The notes: generated by a model not told the origin, from the letters alone. 41,799 bases of DNA from Pseudomonadota bacterium (GCA_016195185.1 JACQAA010000013.1:1-41799), one strand, 5' to 3'; positions 11,546 to 21,450 are shown, counted from the first letter of the stretch. Numbers and translations are program-made.

Positions 11546-12118
11546 ATGGCGAAACCTGAGAAATCAACGAGAGAACATAAGGGTAAAGACCGGGAGAGCG
11601 AAGGCGGAGAACTCGTCGAACGCCTGGTCGCGGTCAACCGTGTTGCGAAAGTAGTCAAGGGGGGGCGGCGTTTCGGCTTCGCCGCCCTGGTTGTGGTTGG
11701 TGATGGCCGTGGCCGTATCGGTATCGGCAAAGGTAAGTCACGAGAAGTGCCTGAGGCGATCAAGAAAGCGACTGAGGAGGCAAAGCGTAAATTGGTGCGT
11801 GTTTCTTTGCGTGAAGGTCGTACCTTGCACCATGACATTGAGGCCCGCTTTGGCGCTGGTCATGTGCGTTTGCGTGCGGCGGCCCCCGGTACTGGTATTA
11901 TCGCCGGCGGCCCGCTCCGTGCTGTGTTCGAGGTTCTGGGTGTTCAGGATGTGGTGGCAAAATCGTTGGGCTCTTCTAACCCTTATAACATGGTGAAGGC
12001 CGCGTTGACGGCGTTCTCGGTCATGGAAAGCCCGCGCATGGTAGCGGGCCGTCGTGGTCGCCGCGTCAATGAGATTTTGGGCCGCAAAGGTGATGCGAAG
12101 GAGAAGTCCGATGGCTGA
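11546..12118 (+). CDS. rpsE: 30S ribosomal protein S5
   Basis: [53 protein letters not shown]...[38 protein letters not shown]. Confidence 0.97.
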   Translation: MAKPEKSTREHKGKDRESEGGELVERLVAVNRVAKVVKGGRRFGFAALVVVGDGRGRIGIGKGKSREVPEAIKKATEEAKRKLVRVSLREGRTLHHDIEARFGAGHVRLRAAAPGTGIIAGGPLRAVFEVLGVQDVVAKSLGSSNPYNMVKAALTAFSVMESPRMVAGRRGRRVNEILGRKGDAKEKSDG

Positions 12119-12389
12119 CGCAGTAAAGAAACAGGCTGCAAAAAAAACTGCAGCGGCCTCAAAAGCTATAGCGGCCCCTAAAAAGGCAGCGGCTCCTGCA
12201 AAGTCGGGAAAGAAGCTGAAAGTGACCCAGATCGGCAGCCCGATCGGCCGTATTGACGCGCAGATGGCAACGTTGATTGGTCTGGGCCTGAACAAACGGC
12301 ATCGTTCCAAGGTGTTGGAAGATACACCGGCGGTCCGTGGTATGATTGAGCGCGTGAAACATCTCGTTGTTGTCGAGACGGCGGCCTGA
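12111..12389 (+). CDS. rpmD: 50S ribosomal protein L30 with ~36-aa Lys/Ala-rich N-terminal extension
   Basis: ATG at 12111 overlaps the rpsE stop (ATGGCTGA); core [54 protein letters not shown]. Confidence 0.9.
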   Translation: MADAVKKQAAKKTAAASKAIAAPKKAAAPAKSGKKLKVTQIGSPIGRIDAQMATLIGLGLNKRHRSKVLEDTPAVRGMIERVKHLVVVETAA

Positions 12390-12416
12390 AATACGCCAGA
12401 ATAGGTAAGGATCAAA

Positions 12417-12968
12417 ATGAAATTAAATCAACTCAGAGACAATCCAGGCGCCCGCCAGACCAGACTGTGTGTCGGTCGCGGCATTGGCTGTGGCAAGGGT
12501 AAGACCTGCGGTCGCGGCGTGAAAGGCCAGAAAGCCCGTTCTGGTGTTGCCATCAAAGGATTTGAAGGTGGTCAGATGTCCCTCTTGCGCCGGATGCCGA
12601 AGCGTGGTTTCACCAATTTTACTGCCAAGTCATTTGCCGATATCAACCTGGATACCATTCAGGAAGCAATTGATTCAAAAAAGATCTCAGCCGCGAAACC
12701 AATTGATGCCGATACTTTGCTCGATGCTGGTGTTATCCGCCAGCTCGGTTCTGGTTTGCGCCTGTTGGCTGGTCGTGGTGCCTTGAAGACAAAGGCGACT
12801 TTCGTTGTGGTCGGGGCTTCTGAGAGCGCTCTCAAGGCAGTTGAAAGGGCGGGTGGCAAGGTTGAGATTCTGCCTGCAAAAGTGAATAAGCTCCTGAAGG
12901 GCAAAGTGCCGAAGAAGGAAAAATCGCGTGCTGATAAGGCGGCGAAGGCAGTTGCCGGCAAGAAGTAA
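12417..12968 (+). CDS. rplO: 50S ribosomal protein L15
   Basis: MKLNQLRDNPGARQTRLCVGRGIGCGKGKTCGRGVKGQKARSGVAIKGFEGGQMSLLRRMPKRGF. Confidence 0.97.
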   Translation: MKLNQLRDNPGARQTRLCVGRGIGCGKGKTCGRGVKGQKARSGVAIKGFEGGQMSLLRRMPKRGFTNFTAKSFADINLDTIQEAIDSKKISAAKPIDADTLLDAGVIRQLGSGLRLLAGRGALKTKATFVVVGASESALKAVERAGGKVEILPAKVNKLLKGKVPKKEKSRADKAAKAVAGKK

Positions 12969-13093
12969 ATTTCTTCTGTTGTTCCTCTCACACCAAATAT
13001 GAAATCCATGTAGAAACATGGCGGTGGGATTGTCGCCGTGTCTCTTGTCATGGCCAGGAAAGAGCTCTGTGTGACGCAGCCGCAATGCAAGTC

Positions 13094-13122
13094 TTGACCC
13101 CTCATTCTCCACCGCTTAGAGT
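13094..13122 (+). promoter_or_regulatory. Candidate sigma70-type promoter upstream of secY
   Basis: TTGACC (13094-13099) - 17 nt - TAGAGT (13117-13122) in the unusually long rplO-secY gap. Confidence 0.35.
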
Positions 13123-13153
13123 ATTGTCGGATAAGCAATAGAAGGGCTCTCAC

Positions 13154-14500
13154 ATGGCATCAGCCGTCGAACAATTTGCTGCTAATCTCAATCTGGGTTC
13201 TTTTGCCAAAGCTGAAGAACTGAAGCAGCGCCTGTGGTTTACGTTAGGTGCGCTGGTTATTTACCGCATTGGCACCTATATACCGCTCCCTGGTATTGAC
13301 CCCCACGTTTGGCAGCAGATTTTCCAGCAGAAGCAAGGCGGCGTGCTGGACATGTTTGACATGTTCTCCGGCGGTGCTTTGCACCGGATGAGTATTTTTG
13401 CGCTGAACATCATGCCGTATATCTCGGCGTCCATCATTATGCAGCTGCTGACATCAATGAATCCGCGGCTGGAGTCCATGAAGAAAGAAGGCGAATCCGG
13501 GCGCAAGAAACTCAATCAATACACACGCTATTTCACGATCATTTTGGCCATCGTTCAGTCTTACGGGCTGGCGGTTGGTCTTGAAAATATGCACAGCCAA
13601 ACGGGCTCCGCGGTGATCCATGCCGGCATGTTCTTCCGTATCAGCACAGTCATCACGATCGTGGGGGGGACGATCTTTTTGATGTGGCTCGGCGAGCAGA
13701 TTACCGCTCGTGGCGTGGGCAACGGAACTTCTCTGATCATCTTTTCGGGCATCGTCGCGGGTATCCCCCGTGCCGTGGCCGGTACGCTGGCACTGGGCCA
13801 AGAGGGGGCCATTTCTCCCCTGACCATTCTCGGAATAGTCTTGATGGTGGTGGGGGTGGTGGGCTTTATCGTATTCATGGAGCGGGCGCAGCGTCGTGTG
13901 GTGGTACAGTATCCCAAGCGCATGGTTGGTAACCGCATGTCCGGTGGTGATTCCAGCCATATGCCATTGAAAATGAACACTTCGGGTGTTATCCCACCGA
14001 TTTTCGCCTCGTCGCTGCTGCTGCTGCCGCTGACGATTGTTGGTTTTTCTGGTGTTGGGCAGGGCAACGATTTCATGGATATGATCGCGCGCTATTTGCA
14101 GCATGGTCAGCCCGCCTATATGGCCCTCTATGGCGGTTTGATCGTATTCTTTGCCTTCTTTTATACGGCTATCGTGTTTAATCCCGACGAGACCGCCGAG
14201 AACCTGCGTAAATACGGCGGGTTTGTGCCTGGTATCCGTCCTGGAAAAGCGACGGCGGATTATCTTGATTACGTACTGACGCGCATCACCGTCGTTGGTG
14301 CTGCCTATCTGGTTTTTGTTTGTTTGTTGCCGGAGATTTTGATCGCCAAATTTAGCTTGCCATTTTATTTTGGCGGCACCTCCTTGCTGATTACAGTATC
14401 GGTCATGATGGATACTGTGGCGCAGATCCATTCTCACTTGATTGCGCATCAGTATGAAGGGTTGATTAAGAAATCAAGGCTGAGGGGGACGCGCAAATGA
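13154..14500 (+). CDS. secY: Preprotein translocase subunit SecY
   Basis: 448 aa multi-TM; LGALVIYRIGTYIPLPGID...NIMPYISASIIMQLLTSMNPRLE...RGVGNGTSLIIFSGIVAGIP. Confidence 0.98.
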   Translation: MASAVEQFAANLNLGSFAKAEELKQRLWFTLGALVIYRIGTYIPLPGIDPHVWQQIFQQKQGGVLDMFDMFSGGALHRMSIFALNIMPYISASIIMQLLTSMNPRLESMKKEGESGRKKLNQYTRYFTIILAIVQSYGLAVGLENMHSQTGSAVIHAGMFFRISTVITIVGGTIFLMWLGEQITARGVGNGTSLIIFSGIVAGIPRAVAGTLALGQEGAISPLTILGIVLMVVGVVGFIVFMERAQRRVVVQYPKRMVGNRMSGGDSSHMPLKMNTSGVIPPIFASSLLLLPLTIVGFSGVGQGNDFMDMIARYLQHGQPAYMALYGGLIVFFAFFYTAIVFNPDETAENLRKYGGFVPGIRPGKATADYLDYVLTRITVVGAAYLVFVCLLPEILIAKFSLPFYFGGTSLLITVSVMMDTVAQIHSHLIAHQYEGLIKKSRLRGTRK

Positions 14501-15189
14501 GAATCATTCTGTTGGGACCCCCTGGCGCCGGCAAAGGCACACAGGCGCGGATATTGATGGAGAAAGAGGGCATTGCGCATATCTCAACTGGCGATCTGTT
14601 TCGTGAGAATGTCAAAAACAAGACAGTACTGGGACAGCAGGTTGAGTCTATTCTGAAGAGTGGCAAGCTGGTTCCAGACCAGATCACCATCAAAATGATC
14701 TCAGAGAGATTGGATGCGGACGACTGTAAAAACGGATTTATTCTGGACGGGTTTCCTCGCAATGAGGCACAGGCCGAGGCGCTAGAGAAAATGCTCCAGG
14801 AAAAAGGCATCAAGTTGGATGCCGTTGTGCAGATTGAGGCCGATGATGAGAAGCTGGTAGAGCGAATTTCTGGCCGCCTTACCTGTTCTGGCTGTGGAGA
14901 GGGGTATCATGACAGGTTCAAAAAGCCCCAGCATACCGATTCTTGCGATAAATGCGGGGCCACCGGCAAATTTACCCGCCGCGCCGATGATAATGAGAAA
15001 ACGGTTCGTGAGCGGCTGAATGTCTACCATGGTCAGACTAAGGCGATTCTCCCCTTCTACGAAGGCCGGGGCATGCTGAAAACGGTCGATGGGATGGCTC
15101 CCATGGAAGATGTCACCGCCCAAATTGAGGCTGTTTTGAAGGGAGGTAAGGGGGGGGATCGTCCGTCGTCACCCCGCCCGGGCGGTTGA
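14497..15189 (+). CDS. adk: Adenylate kinase (Cys4 zinc-type LID)
   Basis: MRIILLGPPGAGKGTQARILMEKEGIAHISTGDLFRENV; LID CSGC...CDKC; ATGA overlap with secY. Confidence 0.97.
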   Translation: MRIILLGPPGAGKGTQARILMEKEGIAHISTGDLFRENVKNKTVLGQQVESILKSGKLVPDQITIKMISERLDADDCKNGFILDGFPRNEAQAEALEKMLQEKGIKLDAVVQIEADDEKLVERISGRLTCSGCGEGYHDRFKKPQHTDSCDKCGATGKFTRRADDNEKTVRERLNVYHGQTKAILPFYEGRGMLKTVDGMAPMEDVTAQIEAVLKGGKGGDRPSSPRPGG

Positions 15190-15234
15190 GGGCCAAAAAG
15201 GGTCATTTTTCTCACAAATAGGGTAAATATCCTG

Positions 15235-15262
15235 TTGACGTTTCCGGACTGCATCTTATAAT
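15235..15262 (+). promoter_or_regulatory. Strong sigma70-type promoter upstream of rpsM-rpsK-rpoA-rplQ
   Basis: TTGACG (15235-15240) - 16 nt - TATAAT (15257-15262), about 125 nt upstream of the rpsM start in the adk-rpsM intergenic region. Confidence 0.7.
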
Positions 15263-15386
15263 GCGCGGTCTCGCTGCCTTTAAGGGGTAACGAGTCTGTT
15301 TTGCGTCCCTGTATTGTGAGGGGGTGCGGGACATATGGCCGGCAGGTGGTCTGTCGGTAGAATAGACAGTTTTGAGGAGCATCCGC

Positions 15387-15770
15387 GTGGCACGTATCGA
15401 AGGTGTCAATATCCCGGCAGATAAGGTCATCGGCATTGCGCTGACATATATTTTTGGTATCGGTCGTACCAGAGCGAAAAAAGTTCTTGAGACAGCAAAG
15501 GTTGTCTGGGGCAAGCGCGTGAATGCATTGTCTGAAGATGAGCTGAATCGTATTCGTGACGCCATCAAGGCAAATTACAAAGTAGAGGGTGAGTTGCGTC
15601 GTGAAGTGGCCATGAGTGTCAAGCGCCTGATGGATCTTGGCTGCTATCGCGGCCTGCGTCATCGCAAGGGTCTTCCGGTTCGCGGTCAACGTACCAAGAC
15701 GAATGCCCGTACACGCAAGGGGCCCCGCAAAACCATTGCGGGCAAAAAATTAGCGCCGACCAAGAAATAA
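15387..15770 (+). CDS. rpsM: 30S ribosomal protein S13 (GTG start)
   Basis: [35 protein letters not shown]...[34 protein letters not shown]; preceded by gaggag. Confidence 0.96.
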   Translation: MARIEGVNIPADKVIGIALTYIFGIGRTRAKKVLETAKVVWGKRVNALSEDELNRIRDAIKANYKVEGELRREVAMSVKRLMDLGCYRGLRHRKGLPVRGQRTKTNARTRKGPRKTIAGKKLAPTKK

Positions 15771-15792
15771 TTGTTGAGGGTGAACACAAGAA

Positions 15793-16224
15793 ATGGCTAA
15801 GGAACAAAAACAAAAAGCAGCGGAAGCGGCCGATCAGAAGAAGGCGGCTCCCAAGGCACGCAAAAAGGAACGTAAAAACGTTACCACGGCAACTGCCCAC
15901 GTTAACTCTACATTTAATAATACGATTGTTACCATCACCGATGCCCAGGGCAATACGCTGGCGTGGTCGACGGCCGGTCACAAAGGTTTTAAGGGATCGC
16001 GTAAATCGACCCCTTATGCGGCGCAGATTGCCGCCGAAGATGCAGGTATCAAGGCAAAAGAACATGGCGTGAAGACTCTGGAAGTTCTGGTCAAGGGTCC
16101 TGGTTCGGGCCGCGAATCGGCTTTGCGGGCGCTTCAGTCAGTGGGGTTTATCATCAATTCGATTGTAGACATCACACCCATTCCGCACAATGGCTGCCGT
16201 CCACGTAAACGCCGCAGAGTTTAA
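15793..16224 (+). CDS. rpsK: 30S ribosomal protein S11
   Basis: [55 protein letters not shown]...[15 protein letters not shown]. Confidence 0.98.
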   Translation: MAKEQKQKAAEAADQKKAAPKARKKERKNVTTATAHVNSTFNNTIVTITDAQGNTLAWSTAGHKGFKGSRKSTPYAAQIAAEDAGIKAKEHGVKTLEVLVKGPGSGRESALRALQSVGFIINSIVDITPIPHNGCRPRKRRRV

Positions 16225-16300
16225 GTTTTAATATTAGGTGGGTGCCCGTTATTACTGGTACCCGTTTATGGTTGGTTAAACATGCAAAGAGGGGCTTACC

Positions 16301-17317
16301 TTGATACAAAAAAACTGGCAAGAGCTTATTAAACCCAACGAGGTTGACATCAGCACATCAAAAGATCCGCAGCGTTTTGGCACTGTCGTCGTTGAACCGT
16401 TGGAGCGCGGCTATGGTTTGACACTTGGCAACGCGTTGCGGCGCGTTCTGCTGTCGTCATTGCAGGGGGCTGCTGTTACCTCAATCAAGATTGACGGTGT
16501 TTTGCACGAGTTTTCGTCTATTGACGGCGTTCGTGAAGACGTCACCGACATCGTCCTGAATATCAAAAACATTGCACTGCGCATGCATGCTGAAGGAACC
16601 CGTAAGGTTCATCTCCGTGCGGAAGGTCCTTGTGAGGTCAAGGCGGGCATGATCGAGACCAGTGCTGATATTGAAATTACTAACCCGGATCTGGTGATCT
16701 GCACGCTCGGCAACAAGGCCAAGCTCAATATTGAGCTGACGATTGGCAATGGCAAGGGCTATCGCCCGGCTGTGCAAAACCGTCCGGAAGATGCGCCGAT
16801 CGGGTTGATCCCGGTTGACAGCATTTTCAGCCCGGTACGCCGCGTCTCCTACAAGGTGGAAGATACCCGCGTTGGCCAGATCACTGATTACGATAAGCTG
16901 GTCCTTGATCTCGAGACCAATGGCACTATTCGCCCGGAAGATGCGGTTGCCTATGCAGCGCGCATTCTGCAAGACCAACTGCAGGTGTTTGTCAACTTCC
17001 AGGAGCCAGAGTCTGTTGCCAAGGAAGAAGCAAAGGATGAATTGCCCTTCAGCCGTCACCTGCTGCGTAAGGTCGAAGAGTTGGAGCTGTCTGTTCGTTC
17101 GGCTAACTGTCTTAAGAACGACAACATCATTTATATTGGTGACCTGGTTCAGAAAACCGAAGGCGATATGCTGCGTACACCAAACTTTGGCCGCAAGTCA
17201 CTTAACGAGATCAAGGAAGTTCTTACCAATATGGGCCTCCACCTCGGCATGAAAGTTGAGGGCTGGCCGCCAGAGAACATTGAAGATCTGGCAAAGAAAC
17301 TCGAAGAGCCATTTTGA
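16301..17317 (+). CDS. rpoA: DNA-directed RNA polymerase subunit alpha (TTG start)
   Basis: [17 protein letters not shown]...[55 protein letters not shown]-terminal alphaCTD. Confidence 0.97.
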   Translation: MIQKNWQELIKPNEVDISTSKDPQRFGTVVVEPLERGYGLTLGNALRRVLLSSLQGAAVTSIKIDGVLHEFSSIDGVREDVTDIVLNIKNIALRMHAEGTRKVHLRAEGPCEVKAGMIETSADIEITNPDLVICTLGNKAKLNIELTIGNGKGYRPAVQNRPEDAPIGLIPVDSIFSPVRRVSYKVEDTRVGQITDYDKLVLDLETNGTIRPEDAVAYAARILQDQLQVFVNFQEPESVAKEEAKDELPFSRHLLRKVEELELSVRSANCLKNDNIIYIGDLVQKTEGDMLRTPNFGRKSLNEIKEVLTNMGLHLGMKVEGWPPENIEDLAKKLEEPF

Positions 17318-17376
17318 ACCAAAGGGTTGGCTACCCCAACAATACTGCTGACATCAGGGTATTGTGTGTTTAATCT

Positions 17377-17392
17377 GCCTTATGCGTAAGGC
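17377..17392. repeat. Small perfect hairpin in rpoA-rplQ spacer
   Basis: GCCTTA-TGCG-TAAGGC, 6-bp stem with tetraloop. Confidence 0.4.
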
Positions 17393-17415
17393 GATCGTAG
17401 AAGGAGGGCGTTATC

Positions 17416-17892
17416 ATGCGTCATGGAAAAGCAGGCCGTAAACTCGGCGTTACGACATCACACCGCAAGGCTATGTTTGCAAACATGGCTGTCGCCCTGA
17501 TTAAGCACGAGCAGATTTCAACCACGCTGCCGAAGGCAAAAGAACTGCGCGGCTTTGTTGAAAAACTGATCACGCTCGGCAAGAGCGGTACGTTGGCCGA
17601 CCGGCGTTTGGCGCATTCCCGCTTGCGTGATGATGCGATGCTCAAAAAGTTGTTTGATACTTTAGGCCCCCGCTACAAGGACCGTAGGGGCGGCTATACC
17701 CGTGTTTTGAAAGCGGGTTTCCGCTATGGCGATAACGCGCCGTTAGCGATTATTGAGCTGGTTGACCGTGACCGCGCTGCGAAGGGTCAGGATAGCGGCC
17801 CTGTTAATGTCGATGATACTCCTCCAGCATCGGCACCGGCTCCGGAAGCCAAAAAGGCTGCACCAAAGAAGAAAAAAGCGGCTGCCGGCTAA
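17416..17892 (+). CDS. rplQ: 50S ribosomal protein L17 with Lys/Ala-rich tail
   Basis: [54 protein letters not shown]; tail [15 protein letters not shown]. Confidence 0.97.
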   Translation: MRHGKAGRKLGVTTSHRKAMFANMAVALIKHEQISTTLPKAKELRGFVEKLITLGKSGTLADRRLAHSRLRDDAMLKKLFDTLGPRYKDRRGGYTRVLKAGFRYGDNAPLAIIELVDRDRAAKGQDSGPVNVDDTPPASAPAPEAKKAAPKKKKAAAG

Positions 17893-17944
17893 TCTTTTCT
17901 CGTTTCTAGAATTATCGCGCATCATCCCCTCTGGGGAAGGCATA

Positions 17945-18682
17945 GTGGCACCTGTAAATATCATCTCTGTTCATTCCCTGACTAAAAGATTCGGTCAGGT
18001 TGCAGCTGTTGAGGGAATCTCTTTTGCTATTCCCCGTGGCAGCATTACGGCCCTGCTCGGCGGCAACGGGGCGGGAAAAACTACCACAATTGCCATGCTA
18101 CTCGGTATTTTGCAGCCGACATCCGGGACGATCTCTATCCTTGGTCATGATATGTTGGCCAACCGTTATGGTGCCTTGAAGAAGATGAATTTTTCGTCCC
18201 CTTATGTTGACTTGCCCCGCAAGTTGACCGTGCGTCAAAATCTGCGCATCTATGGCAAGCTTTATGGCGTCAGAAATCTTGAGGAGCAGATTGAGAATTT
18301 GGCTGTCGCTCTTGATCTAAAGACGTTTTTGGATCGTCAGGTTGGTAAACTATCGGCGGGCCAGCAGACTCGAGTCTCCCTCTCCAAGGCGTTGATCAAT
18401 ACGCCGGAACTACTGCTGTTAGATGAGCCAACGGCTTCTCTGGATCCCGACACGGCGGACCGTATTCGCGGCATGCTGGAAAGGTTCTGTCGGCAGAACT
18501 GCACCACAATCTTGATGGCTTCGCATAACATGCGCGAGGTGGAACGCCTCTGCGATTACGTGTTGATGATGCGCAAGGGGACAATTGTTGACCGTGGCAC
18601 ACCGGCAGAGTTGATGAAGCGGTATGACAGGCAAGGGATGGAAGAGGTATTTCTTGATATCGCCCGGGGAGACGCTGCATGA
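17945..18682 (+). CDS. ABC transporter ATP-binding protein (ABC-2 type exporter)
   Basis: Walker A GGNGAGKTTT, LSAGQQTRVSLSKAL signature, LLLLDEPTASLDPDT Walker B; GTG start at 17945 in frame with the longer ORF 17753-18682. Confidence 0.9.
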   Translation: MAPVNIISVHSLTKRFGQVAAVEGISFAIPRGSITALLGGNGAGKTTTIAMLLGILQPTSGTISILGHDMLANRYGALKKMNFSSPYVDLPRKLTVRQNLRIYGKLYGVRNLEEQIENLAVALDLKTFLDRQVGKLSAGQQTRVSLSKALINTPELLLLDEPTASLDPDTADRIRGMLERFCRQNCTTILMASHNMREVERLCDYVLMMRKGTIVDRGTPAELMKRYDRQGMEEVFLDIARGDAA

Positions 18683-19479
18683 GCGAGAGCCTCCAGCGCA
18701 TTTATGCTATCTTGCTCCGACATTTTTATATTTTGCGCGGCTCACCGGCGCGGCTGATAGAAATTATCTACTGGCCGACAATGCAGATGATCTTGTGGGG
18801 ATTTATCAGTCAGTTTTTCGCGCATAAAAGCTTGCTGCCGATGAACTATGCGATGGGCACCTTGCTAGGGGCTGTGCTGTTATGGGACCTTTTGTTTCGT
18901 TCGCAACTAGGCGTGTCACTGTCATTTTTGGAAGAAGTCTGGTCGCGCAATCTTGGGCATCTGTTTGTGAGTCCTTTAAGGCCGTTGGAGTGGTGGGTTT
19001 CCATGATGTTCTATAGCATCGTGCGCGCCCTGCTGGGTATGGGGCCGGCGGTTGTGCTGGCGATCCCGTTCTACGGGTTTTCTATTTTTGGTTTGGGATT
19101 ACCTCTGCTGTTATTGTTCTTAAATCTAATGATCATGGGCTGGGCGCTTGGTTTTTTGATCACCGCCGTCTTGATCAAAGCGGGGCCGGGGGCTGAAAGT
19201 ATCTCCTGGGGCCTGACATTTTTCTTGGCGCCCTTCTGCGCTGTTTATTATCCGGTGGCTATGCTGCCGGCATGGCTGCAAAAAATTTCCTACGCTTTGC
19301 CCGCTTCTCATGTTTTTGAGGGGTTGCGAACGTTGGTGCAGGAAGGCGGAGTGGATACTTACCAGCTGTCCACGGCTTTCGTATTGAACTGTGTTTATAT
19401 TATTATTTCCATAATTTTATTGCAAATGTCTTTTAACAATGCCAGAAAGCACGGGACGCTGTTGCAAATTGGGGAATAG
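18679..19479 (+). CDS. ABC-2 type transporter permease
   Basis: 266 aa multi-TM, overlaps the end of the ATPase gene (ATGA); hydrophobic segments and the C-terminal LPASHVFEGLRTLV region resemble ABC-2 permeases. Confidence 0.85.
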   Translation: MSESLQRIYAILLRHFYILRGSPARLIEIIYWPTMQMILWGFISQFFAHKSLLPMNYAMGTLLGAVLLWDLLFRSQLGVSLSFLEEVWSRNLGHLFVSPLRPLEWWVSMMFYSIVRALLGMGPAVVLAIPFYGFSIFGLGLPLLLLFLNLMIMGWALGFLITAVLIKAGPGAESISWGLTFFLAPFCAVYYPVAMLPAWLQKISYALPASHVFEGLRTLVQEGGVDTYQLSTAFVLNCVYIIISIILLQMSFNNARKHGTLLQIGE

Positions 19480-19572
19480 TTGATTAATTCGTATTCAGGG
19501 AATTGTGCGCTCGGAAAAACCATGCTACTTATTTAGCATATTTAATTACAGTATTTTTGTTGGAGGAAAACC

Positions 19573-20439
19573 ATGAAGTTCGCCGAATCAGGATTGCCGA
19601 ATAACAAGCTGGTTGAAGACGCCTTCAACTACAGCCATGCGAACGTGATGAGCTATCGTGACGAAGTCATGAAGGATTTTACCCAGCAGATCAACCAGTC
19701 GCATGCTGCGCAGCTCAGACAACTGGATGCTGACAAAGTTGCGGGTACTTTGTCACCGGATGATTACAAGAAAGAAAAAGAGGCGCTGGATAAAATGCGC
19801 GATGAACAAATGAAAATGGGTCCACGGATCGTTGATAGGGAGTTGGATAACAATTTTAATCAGCGCCGCCTGGGTCCGGCCCAAGAGCTTGTCAATAACG
19901 GGGAGAAGGCCTCGCCGGAATTGCTGGCCGCTGTCATTCTGAATGAATGCGTTCGGTCTCCCCTTGACTATCTGAAACTGGCTAAAAAATTTGGCGACAA
20001 GGTTGCCGATGTTATAGCTCAAATGCAGCATATTGACGTTTATCCGGGCGAACGTGACGCCAATCTTGCTGCAGCGAACAGCGACGTGAAACGTGCTTAT
20101 ATGGCGCAGCTGATCACGAATCTGGGCGACATCATGTCGCAGGTCAAATTGATGGCAAAGGTCAGCCCGGGACAGAAGGTCATGTTTGCAGACGGGCAGG
20201 AAGAGGCGCTGTTTGGCAACGCCAAATCGGTCTGGGGTAATGATAAAAAACTTGATCAGAGATTTGTAGCGGTTTTTAATAGCGCGGCAGAAGCGACGAC
20301 TTCTCCCTTCAGAATGGAAGTCGACGAAAAGAACAATTTGGAATTGATCAAGAGCAATTTGAACCCGCCGACTGGCCCCAAAGTTACCCCTCCCAAAGGT
20401 CCCGGCGACAAGCACGGTCTGGGAGATGATGTGTTTTAA
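19573..20439 (+). CDS. Uncharacterised 288-aa soluble protein; possible degenerate HD-like helical region
   Basis: Good SD (ggagg) and ATG; protein MKFAESGLPNNKLVEDAFNYSHANVMSY...LLAAVILNECVRSPLDYLKLAKKFGDKVADVIAQM...; followed by an intrinsic terminator. Confidence 0.85.
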   Translation: MKFAESGLPNNKLVEDAFNYSHANVMSYRDEVMKDFTQQINQSHAAQLRQLDADKVAGTLSPDDYKKEKEALDKMRDEQMKMGPRIVDRELDNNFNQRRLGPAQELVNNGEKASPELLAAVILNECVRSPLDYLKLAKKFGDKVADVIAQMQHIDVYPGERDANLAAANSDVKRAYMAQLITNLGDIMSQVKLMAKVSPGQKVMFADGQEEALFGNAKSVWGNDKKLDQRFVAVFNSAAEATTSPFRMEVDEKNNLELIKSNLNPPTGPKVTPPKGPGDKHGLGDDVF

Positions 20440-20460
20440 GTAAGACTAATAGACCGAGTG

Positions 20461-20495
20461 AAAACGCGCCTCTTCAAGAGGGCGCGTTTTTCTTT
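20461..20495. terminator. Intrinsic terminator, probably bidirectional
   Basis: aaaacgcgcctcttcaagagggcgcgtttttcttt: stem AACGCGCCTCTT/AAGAGGGCGCGTT (one bulge) with flanking A- and T-tracts, between converging genes. Confidence 0.85.
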
Positions 20496-20503
20496 AGTGG
20501 CAC

Positions 20504-21448
20504 TTAATGTCCTGCCTTCTCCCCCGCCGGGTTTTCCACTGTTTTTAGTGCATCAGCCAGTCTGTGTTGGGCAGTACCGGGCCTTAATGGCTTTGGCTGG
20601 CTCATGTGTGGTGCCCAGCCAATGGCATAAACGACTTGAAATGTTGCCGGTATTTTTCCGTCTGCATCGGCAAATTTTTCCTGATACAGCCGAGTTGCTT
20701 CTAAAATGACTTGTCGTCGTGTTGGTTGTAGCAACCGGTTATAAGTGGCATTGCTGGCTCCCATTCCACGTAAATCCTGCATCAGCTTTAATAGACTCGA
20801 GTAATGCACGGTGATAGTATCACTGTCGATCACGGGCAGGGCAAAGCCGGCGCGCTGCATCAGGGCTCCCATATCGCGGGGGTCGATGAAAGGCGATACG
20901 CGGGGGCTCGCTCCCCCACTTACCGCCATTTCTGCTTCCATCAGGCATTGGCGTAGCTCACGCAGACTTTCCCCACCCAGCAGTGCTGCCAGAAACAGGC
21001 CGTCCGGTTTCAGTGCTTGCTTGATCTGCACCAACGCGCCAGGCAGGTCGTTGACCCAATGCAGGGTTAAGTTGCTTATCACAGCATCCAGGCTGCAAGA
21101 GCGGAAGGGTAAAAATTCCTCATCGGCCACAACGGCGGGGGTTGTCGTCTGGCGCGTCATGTCAAAGGAAGTATCCATGCAGATGACATGTTCCGTTCCT
21201 ATACGTTGTTGCAGACGCTCTGCAAGGCCACCATAAGCGCCGCCCAAGTCCACTATCAGAGGAAAGTTCCTTTTCACCACATCGAGTCGTTCGATCAGCC
21301 GTTCGGCCACTTCGGTCAACAAGAAATCAAACTGGCGGATATTTTGTGCCGCGCGATCACGCCGGCGGCGCAGCAGACGCCGGTCAAAGACAGCGGGGGG
21401 TCGGTTGTGCTGATTATTCATGCCTATCAACGTCACTTTTTGGGGCAT
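20504..21448 (-). CDS. SAM-dependent methyltransferase, BioC/NDUFAF5-like
   Basis: VFDRRLLRRRRDRAA...LIVDLGGAYGGLAERL...DAVISNLTLHWVNDLPGALVQIKQALKPDGLFLAALLGGESLRELR. Confidence 0.85.
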   Translation of the reverse strand: MPQKVTLIGMNNQHNRPPAVFDRRLLRRRRDRAAQNIRQFDFLLTEVAERLIERLDVVKRNFPLIVDLGGAYGGLAERLQQRIGTEHVICMDTSFDMTRQTTTPAVVADEEFLPFRSCSLDAVISNLTLHWVNDLPGALVQIKQALKPDGLFLAALLGGESLRELRQCLMEAEMAVSGGASPRVSPFIDPRDMGALMQRAGFALPVIDSDTITVHYSSLLKLMQDLRGMGASNATYNRLLQPTRRQVILEATRLYQEKFADADGKIPATFQVVYAIGWAPHMSQPKPLRPGTAQHRLADALKTVENPAGEKAGH

Positions 21449-21450
21449 CT

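Noticed and set aside
13454-14449. 331-aa minus-strand ORF antisense to secY
   Set aside because: His/Arg/Asp-rich shadow translation of a conserved membrane-protein gene; no credible start or domain.
15800-15880. Lys/Ala-rich repeats in ribosomal tails as possible tandem DNA repeats
   Set aside because: DNA sequence is not periodic; low complexity is at the protein level only.
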